DNA from: Moritella sp. 24
GTDB taxonomy: Bacteria > Pseudomonadota > Gammaproteobacteria > Enterobacterales > Moritellaceae
Length of the DNA: 64,000 bases
Assembly: GCF_018219155.1 (NCBI RefSeq)
Contig: NZ_CP056123.1
Location: 3,853,505-3,917,504, forward strand
Direction: 5' to 3'
The notes beneath the pieces are model-generated. The model did no database searches. It was given only the letters and a program-made list of their open reading frames with translations, and was not told where the DNA came from. A program made the translations under genes and the position numbers. Shown piece after piece: positions 26,543 through 35,130 of this stretch; within the stretch, counting starts at the first letter, position 1, and every line of letters starts with the position of its first letter.

Positions 26543-28408
26543 ATGAGCTTAGATATTTCGAATTACCCTACATTGGCATTGGCAGACATCCCTGAAGAGT
26601 TGCGCCAATTACCGACCGATCGTTTGGATGACTTATGTGATGAACTGCGTAGCTATTTATTACATACCGTAGGTAAAAGTGGCGGCCACTTTGCTTCTGG
26701 CTTAGGTGTCGTAGAATTAACCGTTGCTTTGCATTATGTCTACAACACGCCATACGATAAATTGTTATGGGATGTAGGTCATCAAGCCTACCCGCACAAA
26801 ATCTTAACCGGTCGTCGCGATCGTATGTCTACGATCCGTCAAAAAGGTGGGTTACACCCATTCCCTTGGCGTGATGAGAGTGAATACGATCATCTTAATG
26901 TTGGTCATTCATCTACATCAATCAGTGCGGCACTTGGTCTTGCTGTTGCAGCTGATCAAGAAGATAAAAACCGTAAAACTGTCGCGATTATTGGTGATGG
27001 TGCAATCACGGGTGGTATGGCATTTGAAGCGCTAAATCACGCTGGACACATCAACAAAGACGTACTGGTTATTTTAAATGATAACGATATGTCTATTTCT
27101 GAAAACGTCGGTGCAGTAAATAAACATTTAGCAAAACTATTATCGGGCGATGCTTATTCTAGCTTCCGTGAAAACGGTAAAAAGGTGCTATCAGGTATCC
27201 CGCCAATTAAAGAACTTGCGCGTCGTGCGGAAGAACATTTAAAAGGCATGGTTGTACCAAGTACGCTATTTGAAGAGTTTGGCTTTAATTATATTGGCCC
27301 AATTGATGGCCATGATGTTAATGGCTTAGTTGAAACACTGCGAAATATGCGCAGCCTTAAAGGTCCACAGTTTTTACACGTGGTGACGAAGAAAGGCAAA
27401 GGTTATGCTCCAGCTGAACAAGATCAACTGGGCTATCACGCAGTACCTAAATTCAACCCTGCAGAAGATACGTTACCCGTATCGGCACCGTCAAAACCAA
27501 CGTTCTCAAAGATCTTTGGTAATTGGTTATGCGATGTAGCAAAAACAGATAAAAAATTAGCAGCTGTGACACCTGCGATGGGTGCTGGCTCGGGAATGAT
27601 TAAATTCTCAGAAACATACCCAGAGCAATACTTTGACGTAGCGATTGCTGAACAGCATTGTGTTACTTTCGCTGCCGGTCTTGCCATTGGTGGTCATAAA
27701 CCTGTTGTCGCTATTTATTCAACTTTCTTGCAACGTGGTTATGATCAACTGATTCACGATGTTGCAATTCAAGACATTCCGGTGTTATTTGCCATTGATC
27801 GTGCAGGTCTAGTTGGCGCAGATGGTCAAACTCACCAAGGTGCGTTTGATATTAGCTTCATGCGCTGCATCCCTAAAATGGTGATCATGACGCCAAGTGA
27901 TGAAGATGAATGTCGTCAAATGCTGCACACAGGTTATCAATATAGTGGCCCTGCAGCTGTACGCTACCCACGTGGCAGCGGCACTGGTATTGAAGTACAA
28001 GAAGCATTTACTGAATTAGAAATCGGTAAAGGTATTGTGCGTCGCCAAGGTGAAAAAGTCGCAATTTTGTGTTTCGGTACGCTAATGCATAATGCAATTC
28101 CTGCTGCTGAACGCTTAAATGCGACAGTTGTTGATATGCGTTTTGCAAAACCGTTAGATGAAGCCTTATTAGCTGAAATGGCTAAGAACCATGATATCTT
28201 AGTCACTATCGAAGATGGCGCTATCATGGGTGGTGCGGGTTCTGGTGTGAATGAATATCTAATGACAAATAAGTTAATGACACCAACATTAAACTTAGGG
28301 CTACCTGATAAATTTATTCATCAAGGTACACAAGATGAGATCTATGCGGAACTAGGCCTAGATGATATTGGTATTGAAGCCAGCATTAAGGCGTTTATTG
28401 CGCTTTAA
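26543..28408 (+). CDS. dxs: 1-deoxy-D-xylulose-5-phosphate synthase
   Basis: 621 residues, matching E. coli Dxs (620). Thiamine diphosphate and Mg binding is visible as [18 protein letters not shown] with NDNDMSIS. The transketolase-like half has [13 protein letters not shown] with the catalytic Glu, [18 protein letters not shown] and the C-terminal domain. It makes DXP from pyruvate and glyceraldehyde 3-phosphate, the first step of the MEP isoprenoid pathway that feeds ispA just upstream, and also supplies thiamine and pyridoxal. Followed by a terminator. Confidence 0.97.
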   Translation: MSLDISNYPTLALADIPEELRQLPTDRLDDLCDELRSYLLHTVGKSGGHFASGLGVVELTVALHYVYNTPYDKLLWDVGHQAYPHKILTGRRDRMSTIRQKGGLHPFPWRDESEYDHLNVGHSSTSISAALGLAVAADQEDKNRKTVAIIGDGAITGGMAFEALNHAGHINKDVLVILNDNDMSISENVGAVNKHLAKLLSGDAYSSFRENGKKVLSGIPPIKELARRAEEHLKGMVVPSTLFEEFGFNYIGPIDGHDVNGLVETLRNMRSLKGPQFLHVVTKKGKGYAPAEQDQLGYHAVPKFNPAEDTLPVSAPSKPTFSKIFGNWLCDVAKTDKKLAAVTPAMGAGSGMIKFSETYPEQYFDVAIAEQHCVTFAAGLAIGGHKPVVAIYSTFLQRGYDQLIHDVAIQDIPVLFAIDRAGLVGADGQTHQGAFDISFMRCIPKMVIMTPSDEDECRQMLHTGYQYSGPAAVRYPRGSGTGIEVQEAFTELEIGKGIVRRQGEKVAILCFGTLMHNAIPAAERLNATVVDMRFAKPLDEALLAEMAKNHDILVTIEDGAIMGGAGSGVNEYLMTNKLMTPTLNLGLPDKFIHQGTQDEIYAELGLDDIGIEASIKAFIAL

Positions 28409-28441
28409 TTTTCCTTAAAACGAAATCAAATACCGATACAT

Positions 28442-28479
28442 AAAAGCCCTACTCGACTAACATCCAGTAGGGCTTTTTA
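28442..28479 (+). terminator. Bidirectional terminator between dxs and pgpA
   Basis: AAAAGCCCTACT, loop, AGTAGGGCTTTTTA; convergent genes on both sides. Confidence 0.92.
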
Positions 28480-28520
28480 TTCAACTTCATGAGAGCTTAG
28501 AGCACTACTAGCCGTTGTAA

Positions 28521-29039
28521 TTAAAGCACCATATAAGCGATCAACTGAACACCAGCTAACGCAAATATACCCGCTAGTACATCATCAATCATAATACCAA
28601 AGCCACCATGCGTATTTTTATCTAACCAACCAATCGGTCCGGGTTTAACGATGTCAAAAAAACGAAATAATGCAAAACCGAGAATAACCCAAGCCCAACC
28701 TTGCGGCGCTGCAATCATCGTAATACCGTAACCTGCAATTTCATCCCACACAATTGCACCATGGTCATGAACTCCCATTGCTTTACTCGCGCTTGCACAA
28801 ATGTACACACCGATTACTGAAGCAAGCACTACAATCGCAATATATTGCCATAAACCCAGTTCAAACACGCTAGTCATTAATAAATACAGCGGAATAGCAG
28901 CAACGGTTCCCGCCGTGCCAGGCGCTTTGGGTAATAAACCACTACCAAAACCCACAGCAGCTAAATGAACGGGATTAGCATAATTTAATTTTTGTAATTC
29001 AGGCGATAAAAAATCTTTTTTCATTGGAAGTGATCCCAT
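28521..29039 (-). CDS. pgpA: Phosphatidylglycerophosphatase A
   Basis: 172 residues, the same length as E. coli PgpA as I recall it. Core motifs VGFGSGLLPKAPGTAGT, VHDHGAIVWDEIAGY and FDIVKPGPIGWLDK are present, with three to four membrane helices. It removes phosphate from phosphatidylglycerophosphate to make phosphatidylglycerol. I keep the first ATG because MGSLPMKKD aligns with the E. coli N-terminus; it overlaps the end of thiL by 19 bases. A second ATG, overlapping the thiL stop as ATGA, is possible. Confidence 0.94.
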   Translation of the reverse strand: MGSLPMKKDFLSPELQKLNYANPVHLAAVGFGSGLLPKAPGTAGTVAAIPLYLLMTSVFELGLWQYIAIVVLASVIGVYICASASKAMGVHDHGAIVWDEIAGYGITMIAAPQGWAWVILGFALFRFFDIVKPGPIGWLDKNTHGGFGIMIDDVLAGIFALAGVQLIAYMVL

Positions 29040-30121
29040 CCTTGTAAAGCGAGCGTACTGAGTTGTTTATCGTTAAAGTAATAAATCTGTTGTTCCGTCT
29101 GTTTACTATTGCTAACAATCTCACCAATGTGAGTATAAGGTAAATTACGGTCAGCCATGGTTTTTTCTAATTGTGCTTTGTTTTCTGGCGATACGGTAAA
29201 TAGTAATTCATAATCATCACCACCAGCAAGTGCATACTGTGGCCATAACTCTTTACTTACATAAGTTTGCAATGCGTTTGATAAAGGAAGTGCAGACAGT
29301 TCAATATTTGCTGATAGTGTCATACCTGATTGACGACTTGATGCCTTCAATATGTGCTTTAAGTCAGACGCTAAACCATCAGACAGATCGATACAACTAT
29401 TCGCAATACCAACAAGCGCTTCACCTGTGCTCACTCGTGCTGTCGGACGTTGATGACGCGCAATTAAAAAGTCTGTCTCTACGTCTGTTAATAAAATTGT
29501 ATTCGTCTTTTCAGGCGCTACACTTTCAGCGAGACAATTACCCTGTTCACTATCGCTATCATTATCAATATCGCTATTAGCATGATTAACATCACGACCC
29601 GCATCAATAAGTAACTTTAACCCTGCGGCTGCATCGCCTATCGTGCCACTACAATAAATCAAATCACCGACTTTAGCACCGTGTCGCTGTAATGCATTAC
29701 CCTGCTCAACAAAGCCTTGTAGCGTCAATGTCAGTGTCATATCACCTTTAGTCGTATCACCACCAATTAAACTGACACCATAGTGATGTAATTGCTGATG
29801 CAAACTATCACTAAATGCCGCTAACCATGCATGATCATAGTCAGGTAAAGTTAATGCTAAGGATGCCCAAGCTGGTTGCCCACCCATCGCAGCAATATCA
29901 CTGATATTTACCGCGACAAGTTTGTGCGCCACATCCACAGGGTTTGCATCATGAAGAAAATGAACACCACTGACCATTGTGTCTGTCGTCACGACAAGTT
30001 GCTTTCCAACCGGCACTGACAAGATTGCACAATCATCACCAATACCAGTAATAACATCATCTCGTGACACAGATTTATTCGTGAAATACTGCCCAATTAA
30101 GTCAAACTCGCCTGTTGCCAT
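29021..30121 (-). CDS. thiL: Thiamine-monophosphate kinase with acidic insertion
   Basis: About 366 residues, longer than E. coli ThiL (325). ATP and Mg sites include TGIGDDCAI, TTDTMVSGVHF and LIGGDTTKGD, and the end has ALAGGDDYELLFT. It phosphorylates thiamine monophosphate to the active cofactor. Odd: about 35 extra residues sit between the GRDV segment and DFLIARHQRPTAR, rich in Asp, Asn and Ser (DIDNDSDSEQ). I chose the ATG at 30121 because MATGEFDLIGQYF matches the family start; another ATG lies six codons upstream. A terminator and a repeat array separate it from nusB. Confidence 0.93.
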   Translation of the reverse strand: MATGEFDLIGQYFTNKSVSRDDVITGIGDDCAILSVPVGKQLVVTTDTMVSGVHFLHDANPVDVAHKLVAVNISDIAAMGGQPAWASLALTLPDYDHAWLAAFSDSLHQQLHHYGVSLIGGDTTKGDMTLTLTLQGFVEQGNALQRHGAKVGDLIYCSGTIGDAAAGLKLLIDAGRDVNHANSDIDNDSDSEQGNCLAESVAPEKTNTILLTDVETDFLIARHQRPTARVSTGEALVGIANSCIDLSDGLASDLKHILKASSRQSGMTLSANIELSALPLSNALQTYVSKELWPQYALAGGDDYELLFTVSPENKAQLEKTMADRNLPYTHIGEIVSNSKQTEQQIYYFNDKQLSTLALQGWDHFQ

Positions 30122-30171
30122 AGTGATCTTATTTTCCATTATCGATGTTAAATTAATAACGTTATTATACT

Positions 30172-30269
30172 ATTATTTACGGTACCATTGTTTACGGTAC
30201 TATATTTACGATCTCATTGTTTACGATACCATACCGTTAGTTACGACATTATACTGCTAGTTAGTGATG
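30172..30269. repeat. Degenerate ~15-bp tandem repeats upstream of thiL
   Basis: Units built around ATTGTTTACGGTACC start at about 30172, 30187, 30202 and 30216, followed by two more decayed copies that keep TTACG or TTAGTGATG. The array fills the gap between the thiL start and the nusB terminator. Origin unknown. Confidence 0.7.
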
Positions 30270-30293
30270 ATATAAATCGTCTTTTTTAGGCAT

Positions 30294-30326
30294 AAAAAAA
30301 GCCAGCAACCTGTGCTAGCTTTTTTG
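30294..30326 (-). terminator. Terminator after nusB
   Basis: On the minus strand AAAAAAGCTAGCA, short loop, TGCTGGCTTTTTTT. It ends the rib-nusB transcript 20 bases after the nusB stop. Confidence 0.88.
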
Positions 30327-30346
30327 CATTGAAGAAAATAATTAAA

Positions 30347-30769
30347 TTATTTTTTCAAACGTAATTGCAATTTACTTACAATTTTATCTAATACGCCGTT
30401 AACGAATTTATGGCTGTCTTCAGCGCCAAAATCTTTCGCTAATTCGATAGATTCATTGATCACAACTTTATAAGGTACATCTTGACGCTTAGTTAGCTCA
30501 AATGTAGAAAGACGTAAAATCGCTTTCTCAACCAAGTCTAAATCATCGATTGGACGAGATAGGAATGGTGACATTAACTCATCAAGTTCTACAGAGTTTA
30601 AGCTTACACCTAAAACAAGTTCACGGAAGTAAACTGCATCTGTGTCGCTAAAATCTTGCTCTGTTACAAATTGGTGTTCAATATTTGCAACAGTTTCTTG
30701 TGTCATTTGCCATTGATAAATTGCTTGTGTGGCAAACTGACGTGCCTTACTACGTTCCGAAGGTTTCAT
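30347..30769 (-). CDS. nusB: Transcription antitermination factor NusB
   Basis: 140 residues, all-helical, starting [21 protein letters not shown], close to E. coli NusB (139). With NusE it binds boxA RNA during rRNA transcription and stops early termination. The ATG overlaps the ribH stop by four bases (ATGA) with GGAG inside the ribH tail, so translation is coupled. The ribH-nusB-thiL-pgpA order is conserved in gammaproteobacteria. Confidence 0.96.
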   Translation of the reverse strand: MKPSERSKARQFATQAIYQWQMTQETVANIEHQFVTEQDFSDTDAVYFRELVLGVSLNSVELDELMSPFLSRPIDDLDLVEKAILRLSTFELTKRQDVPYKVVINESIELAKDFGAEDSHKFVNGVLDKIVSKLQLRLKK

Positions 30770-31251
30770 TTTTTCTCCAATGATACATCTAATTGATGCA
30801 AAACATTCACCATTTCAAGTGCACTTAGAGCAGCCTCCGACCCTTTATTACCAGCCTTGGTACCAGCACGCTCAATTGCTTGCTCAATAGTGTCAGTAGT
30901 TAACACACCAAATGCAACAGGAACATCATAGTCCATTGCAACTTGAGCAAGACCTTTATTACATTCGCCAGCTACGAATTCAAAATGTGGTGTACCACCA
31001 CGAATTACCGTACCTAAAGCAATAATCGCATCAAACTGTTTTGTTGCAGCAACACGCTTAGTGATAAGCGGTAATTCTACAGCGCCAGGAACACGAACAA
31101 CAGTGATGTTGTCTTCGCTAACTTGGCCAAAACGTTTTAGTGAATCGATAGCACCTTCTAACAGACTTTCATTAATGAAGCTGTTAAAACGAGAGATAAC
31201 AATTGCAATTTTTGCTTCTGGAGCAGGAACATTTCCTTCGATAACTTTCAT
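30766..31251 (-). CDS. ribH: 6,7-dimethyl-8-ribityllumazine synthase
   Basis: 161 residues after trimming to the ATG at 31251 (start [20 protein letters not shown]), which has AGGA eight bases before it; the frame is open further upstream without homology. Active-site features include [33 protein letters not shown] and FGVLTTDT. It condenses the ribityl-aminopyrimidine with dihydroxybutanone phosphate, the step before riboflavin synthase. Probably a 60-mer capsid or a pentamer. Coupled to nusB. Confidence 0.96.
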   Translation of the reverse strand: MKVIEGNVPAPEAKIAIVISRFNSFINESLLEGAIDSLKRFGQVSEDNITVVRVPGAVELPLITKRVAATKQFDAIIALGTVIRGGTPHFEFVAGECNKGLAQVAMDYDVPVAFGVLTTDTIEQAIERAGTKAGNKGSEAALSALEMVNVLHQLDVSLEKK

Positions 31252-31311
31252 GTGTACAAATCCTATATCACGGCGCGTAATTTTACGGCCAATTTTAATT
31301 ATTATGAATCG

Positions 31312-31351
31312 GCTGACGAAAGGGCTCGGATTGTACCAAGCTTTCGCCAGC
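31312..31351 (-). promoter_or_regulatory. Hairpin overlapping a putative promoter before ribH
   Basis: On the minus strand GCTGGCGAAAG pairs with CTTTCGTCAGC, 11 bp with one G-U. A promoter-like pair overlaps it: TTGCTT at 31357-31352, 16 bases, TACAAT at 31335-31330. It lies between ribBX and ribH, so ribH-nusB may be separately controlled. No FMN riboswitch pattern was recognised. Confidence 0.45.
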
Positions 31352-31383
31352 AAGCAAACTTATTCTACGACTATCTCTAAAAC

Positions 31384-32493
31384 TTATTTAGAGATATATT
31401 CGACAACTTCTAGACCAAAGCCAGATAGTGAATGGTAACGTTTGTCTGAGCTTAATAGCTTCATCTTAGACACGCCCATATCAGCCAAAATTTGAGAGCC
31501 TACACCCACGCGACGTGAGGTACCCTGCCATTTTGCTTTTGGCTGTGTTTCACCTTTATCTTCTTGAGCAAATTGTTTAACTTTTTCAATGATATCGTCA
31601 GAGTTCTCTTCATTACCTAAGATAACCATCACGCCACCATCTTGACCGATACGTGCCATTGCATCACCGAGTGACCACGAGATTTTGCTCGCTCGATCTG
31701 TATGCAAAATATCTGTCATGGTATTTTGTACATGCACACGTACTAATGTTGGCTGCTCAGCAACAACATCGCCTTTACGTAATGCGTAATGAACTTGATT
31801 ATCAATCGTGTCACGATAAGTCACTAAATCAAAATCACCGTGTTCAGTAGGTAATTTACATTCAGCAACACGCTCAATCGTCGTTTCATTGCTATTACGG
31901 TATTCAATTAAATCAGCAACTGTGCCTAATTTAATACCGTGTTTCTCAGCAAAAATTTCAAGATCTGGACGACGAGCCATTTCACCGTCATCTTTTAAGA
32001 TCTCAACAATCACACCAGCAGGCTCACAACCCGCTAGACGTGCAAGATCACAACCCGCTTCAGTATGACCAGCGCGTGTTAATACACCACCGTCTTGTGC
32101 TGCAAGTGGGAAAATATGACCAGGCATAACGATATCAGCCGGTTTTGCATCACCAGCAACAGCAGATAATACCGTTACCGCGCGATCTGTTGCAGAAATA
32201 CCAGTAGTCACACCTTCCGCCGCTTCAATAGAAACGGTGAAGTTAGTAGAAAATTGCGCCGTATTGTCTTGAACCATCAAAGGTAACTGCAATTTAGCTA
32301 CACGTTCTTTTGTTAATGTGAGACAAATCAAACCACGACCGTGCGTCGCCATAAAGTTAATCGCTTCTGGCGTTACTTTGTCTGCAGCCATGATCAGATC
32401 GCCTTCATTTTCGCGATCTTCATCATCCATCAAAATAACCATTTTACCTTGGCGGATGTCTTCAATAATATCTTCAATACGACTTAGTGCCAT
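31384..32493 (-). CDS. ribBX: DHBP synthase with degenerate GTP cyclohydrolase II domain (RibBX)
   Basis: About 369 residues. Residues 1-205 are 3,4-dihydroxy-2-butanone 4-phosphate synthase with [21 protein letters not shown] and [13 protein letters not shown], making the four-carbon precursor from ribulose 5-phosphate. Residues about 210-365 align with GTP cyclohydrolase II but lack the zinc-binding Cys cluster (C-x10-C-x-C) and the GRG-type active site, so that half should be inactive. This is the RibBX arrangement reported in Shewanella-like bacteria; true RibA must be elsewhere. I take the second ATG (MALSRIEDI), better spaced from AAGGG. Confidence 0.92.
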   Translation of the reverse strand: MALSRIEDIIEDIRQGKMVILMDDEDRENEGDLIMAADKVTPEAINFMATHGRGLICLTLTKERVAKLQLPLMVQDNTAQFSTNFTVSIEAAEGVTTGISATDRAVTVLSAVAGDAKPADIVMPGHIFPLAAQDGGVLTRAGHTEAGCDLARLAGCEPAGVIVEILKDDGEMARRPDLEIFAEKHGIKLGTVADLIEYRNSNETTIERVAECKLPTEHGDFDLVTYRDTIDNQVHYALRKGDVVAEQPTLVRVHVQNTMTDILHTDRASKISWSLGDAMARIGQDGGVMVILGNEENSDDIIEKVKQFAQEDKGETQPKAKWQGTSRRVGVGSQILADMGVSKMKLLSSDKRYHSLSGFGLEVVEYISK

Positions 32494-32541
32494 GCTCATA
32501 GCCCTTTTATAACAATTAAAAACTGATCGTTAATAGATGTT

Positions 32542-33207
32542 TTACTTTAAAAATCCATTACTCGCAAGAAAATCCATAGTGATGCCTTGTTCAGGTGTAC
32601 TTGATTCAGCGGCTTTATCACCTAGCATAATGCGTTCTAAATAACGGGCAATAACATCTACTTCTAAGTTAACTTTACGACCGACTACATAGCTTTCTAT
32701 CGTTGTTTCTAATGCTGTATGCGGTACGATCGTCAATTTGAATTTAGCGCCATCAATCTCATTGATAGTTAAACTAATACCATCAATCGTAATAGAGCCT
32801 TTTTCGGCAATATAACGGGCTAATTCATTCGGTGCTTGTAACCAGTACTCAGTCGCACGACCAAGTTTAGTAATGTTAACAATCTCGGCAACACCGTCTA
32901 CGTGCCCACTCACTAAGTGACCACCAAGACGTGTATTTAAGGTTAACGCTTTTTCTAAGTTTACCTTATCACCAATACGGTAATGCGCAAAACCAGAACG
33001 CTTAATCGTTTCCAATGACACATCAGCACGGTAACCATTGCTTAGTAATTCAACAACCGTCAGGCAAACGCCGTTGGTTGCGATGCTGTCACCTAGTTTC
33101 ACATCACTTAAGTCAAGCTCACCACTGTCAACAGTGACGCTCACATCAGCCCCTTTTGGGGTTAAACCAGTGAGCGTACCCACGGTTTCAATAATTCCTG
33201 TAAACAT
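32542..33207 (-). CDS. ribE: Riboflavin synthase alpha chain
   Basis: 221 residues with the double lumazine-binding repeat: [10 protein letters not shown] starts barrel one, and a second barrel begins near the middle (HLVSGHVDGVAEI). It turns two molecules of dimethylribityllumazine into riboflavin and the pyrimidine substrate of RibH. The ATG overlaps the ribD stop (TAATG). Also called ribC in some annotations. Confidence 0.96.
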   Translation of the reverse strand: MFTGIIETVGTLTGLTPKGADVSVTVDSGELDLSDVKLGDSIATNGVCLTVVELLSNGYRADVSLETIKRSGFAHYRIGDKVNLEKALTLNTRLGGHLVSGHVDGVAEIVNITKLGRATEYWLQAPNELARYIAEKGSITIDGISLTINEIDGAKFKLTIVPHTALETTIESYVVGRKVNLEVDVIARYLERIMLGDKAAESSTPEQGITMDFLASNGFLK

Positions 33208-34535
33208 TAGTATTCCGGTTTTGCTGTAATTCGAAGATCGTCACCGATCTGCGTGACATCGGTAAAGCTGAATGCAGGCACTTGCGCCATCTCAGTCAAC
33301 TCGCTTAATACTGCTAATCCTCTGGCACTATCACCCATCAGCTTAGGTGCCAGATAAATAATTATCTCATCCACCAGCTTATTTTCAAGTAATGCACCAG
33401 CTAGCGTCGCTCCCGCCTCAACCCACAGGTCATTAATGTCCTGTTTTGCCAAGGCAATCATTAACTGCTTTAGATCTATGTTATGGTGGCAATCTTGGTT
33501 AATTTCAATTCGTGATACCGATTCATTAATGAATAATGGCTCTGCTGACAAGTTATTCTCAACAGCATTAACGCTTTTTTCAGTATCGGTCGCCAGATTT
33601 TGTTTACCATTAACTAATAATATTTTACCGGGCTGTGCGAATAATTTTAATTCGTTATCTGATTGAATTAGATGTTGATCTAATCGGCAATGATTATCCA
33701 AAACAACACGCGTAGGTTGACGAATTTGTTGCTCTGACGAGTCATTGAGAGATAAAGGATAATCAGCTTGGCTTGCACCTAACTCGCTATAACGAACATT
33801 CAGTGAGGCATCATCCATAATGACTGTACTCGCTGTTGATAAAATCGCATTAGCTTGCGCACGATAAACTTGGACATCAGAACGCGCAGCAGGTCCAGTG
33901 ATCCATTTACTCTCACCGTTTTTAAGGGCTGTCCGTCCATCTAAACTCGCCGCCATTTTTAAGCGTACAAAGGGGCGTTGTTTCTGCATACGTAAAATAA
34001 AGCCTGGATTAAGTGCATGCGCTTGCTGACTTAACAAACCGATACGCACTTTAATACCAGCGGCAATCAATATTGCAACACCATTACCAGCAACTTTCGG
34101 ATTTGGATCAACCATCGCAATCACGACTTCGTTTACATTCGCTTTAACTAAAGCTTCAGCACAAGGGGGCGTGCGGCCATAATGGCTACATGGTTCCAAC
34201 GTGACGTAACAAGTAGCACCTTGTGCATCTTTACCCGCAGCAGCTAACGCATGCACTTCAGCATGTGCTTCGCCCGCACGTAAATGAAAGCCTTCACCAA
34301 TAATCTCATCTTGTTTTACGATGACACAGCCAACATTTGGATTTGGCGCAGTCGTAAAGCGGCCTTGCTTTGCAAGCGTAACCGCTCGTTGCATATATCG
34401 AGTATCAGCATCGCTAAACTCACTTATTACAGCTAATTCATCAAGTAATAAATCAAGTTCAGCACGTGAATTTTTTGGTACAGTAAATGAAGTTTCAGAT
34501 GCTGCTTTATTTGTCGAGCTTTGCGATTTCTTCAT
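33207..34535 (-). CDS. ribD: Riboflavin deaminase/reductase RibD with long N-terminus
   Basis: 442 residues. The deaminase domain has the zinc site HAEVHAL and [15 protein letters not shown]; the reductase domain starts near [18 protein letters not shown]. It carries out two consecutive steps from the GTP ring-opening product. Family members begin about where [18 protein letters not shown] lies (residue 45), so there are about 45 extra N-terminal residues, partly overlapping the last 29 bases of nrdR. The reductase half also has an insertion with many Asn, Ser and Glu. The true start is therefore uncertain; 34394 is an alternative ATG. Confidence 0.92.
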   Translation of the reverse strand: MKKSQSSTNKAASETSFTVPKNSRAELDLLLDELAVISEFSDADTRYMQRAVTLAKQGRFTTAPNPNVGCVIVKQDEIIGEGFHLRAGEAHAEVHALAAAGKDAQGATCYVTLEPCSHYGRTPPCAEALVKANVNEVVIAMVDPNPKVAGNGVAILIAAGIKVRIGLLSQQAHALNPGFILRMQKQRPFVRLKMAASLDGRTALKNGESKWITGPAARSDVQVYRAQANAILSTASTVIMDDASLNVRYSELGASQADYPLSLNDSSEQQIRQPTRVVLDNHCRLDQHLIQSDNELKLFAQPGKILLVNGKQNLATDTEKSVNAVENNLSAEPLFINESVSRIEINQDCHHNIDLKQLMIALAKQDINDLWVEAGATLAGALLENKLVDEIIIYLAPKLMGDSARGLAVLSELTEMAQVPAFSFTDVTQIGDDLRITAKPEY

Positions 34536-34956
34536 TAAATTCTTTTACATCTTCAAAAGAACGATAAACAGAAGCAAAACGTACATAAGCTACTTTATCG
34601 AGTTTTTTTAATACATCCATAACGAGTTCGCCAAGGAAACTAGATTCAACTTCACGCTCACCTGTCGCTCTTAAACTCGATTTGATCTGATTAATACCGA
34701 GTTCAATTTGCTCTGCGGCAACCGGGCGTTTTTCTAGCGCGCGATAAATACCATTAACCAATTTATCTTCGTTAAATGGTTCACGTTTATCATCTGTTTT
34801 AATGATACGTGGCATAACTAATTCTGCAGTTTCAAAGGTAGTAAAACGTTCATGACATTTCGCACACTCACGGCGGCGACGTACTTGATGGCCTTCAGCC
34901 ACAAGACGAGAGTCGATAACTTTAGTTTCAGTCGCAGAACAAAATGGACAGAACAT
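34507..34956 (-). CDS. nrdR: Transcriptional repressor NrdR
   Basis: 149 residues, the E. coli length as I recall it. The zinc ribbon is CPFC..CAKC with [17 protein letters not shown], followed by the ATP-cone ([19 protein letters not shown]). It senses dATP/ATP and represses ribonucleotide reductase operons. The ATG at 34956 has AGGA six bases upstream and gives MFCPFC; a TTG two codons earlier is less likely. First gene of the nrdR-rib-nusB transcript, as in E. coli. Confidence 0.96.
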   Translation of the reverse strand: MFCPFCSATETKVIDSRLVAEGHQVRRRRECAKCHERFTTFETAELVMPRIIKTDDKREPFNEDKLVNGIYRALEKRPVAAEQIELGINQIKSSLRATGEREVESSFLGELVMDVLKKLDKVAYVRFASVYRSFEDVKEFNEEIAKLDK

Positions 34957-35071
34957 AAACAATCCTATTGAATAATATTATTCTGAGTTTATCGTTAAAC
35001 AGCAGGCGGGTACAGAAAAGTGCAGATAATTTAGCGGAATTAATACATAAGTTAACAAATTGTTGAATAAT

Positions 35072-35116
35072 CAGACGGTTTTAATCCCTCATATTAATGG
35101 GATAAAAACCGTCTGA
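35072..35116 (-). terminator. 17-bp inverted repeat after DUF4124 gene
   Basis: CAGACGGTTTTAATCCC and GGGATAAAAACCGTCTG flank an 11-base loop; nearly perfect. The T-tract after it on the minus strand is weak (ATTATTC), but its position 15 bases after the gene stop fits a terminator or 3' stabiliser. Confidence 0.65.
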
Positions 35117-35130
35117 GGTTTGAGCCTCGC

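Noticed and set aside
31252-31353. N-terminal extension of RibH
   Set aside because: Family proteins start at MKVIEGN-type text and AGGA precedes that ATG; the extension covers the hairpin and promoter region.
34957-35130. FMN riboswitch before the rib genes
   Set aside because: No conserved RFN element pattern was recognised here or before ribD, ribE or ribBX.
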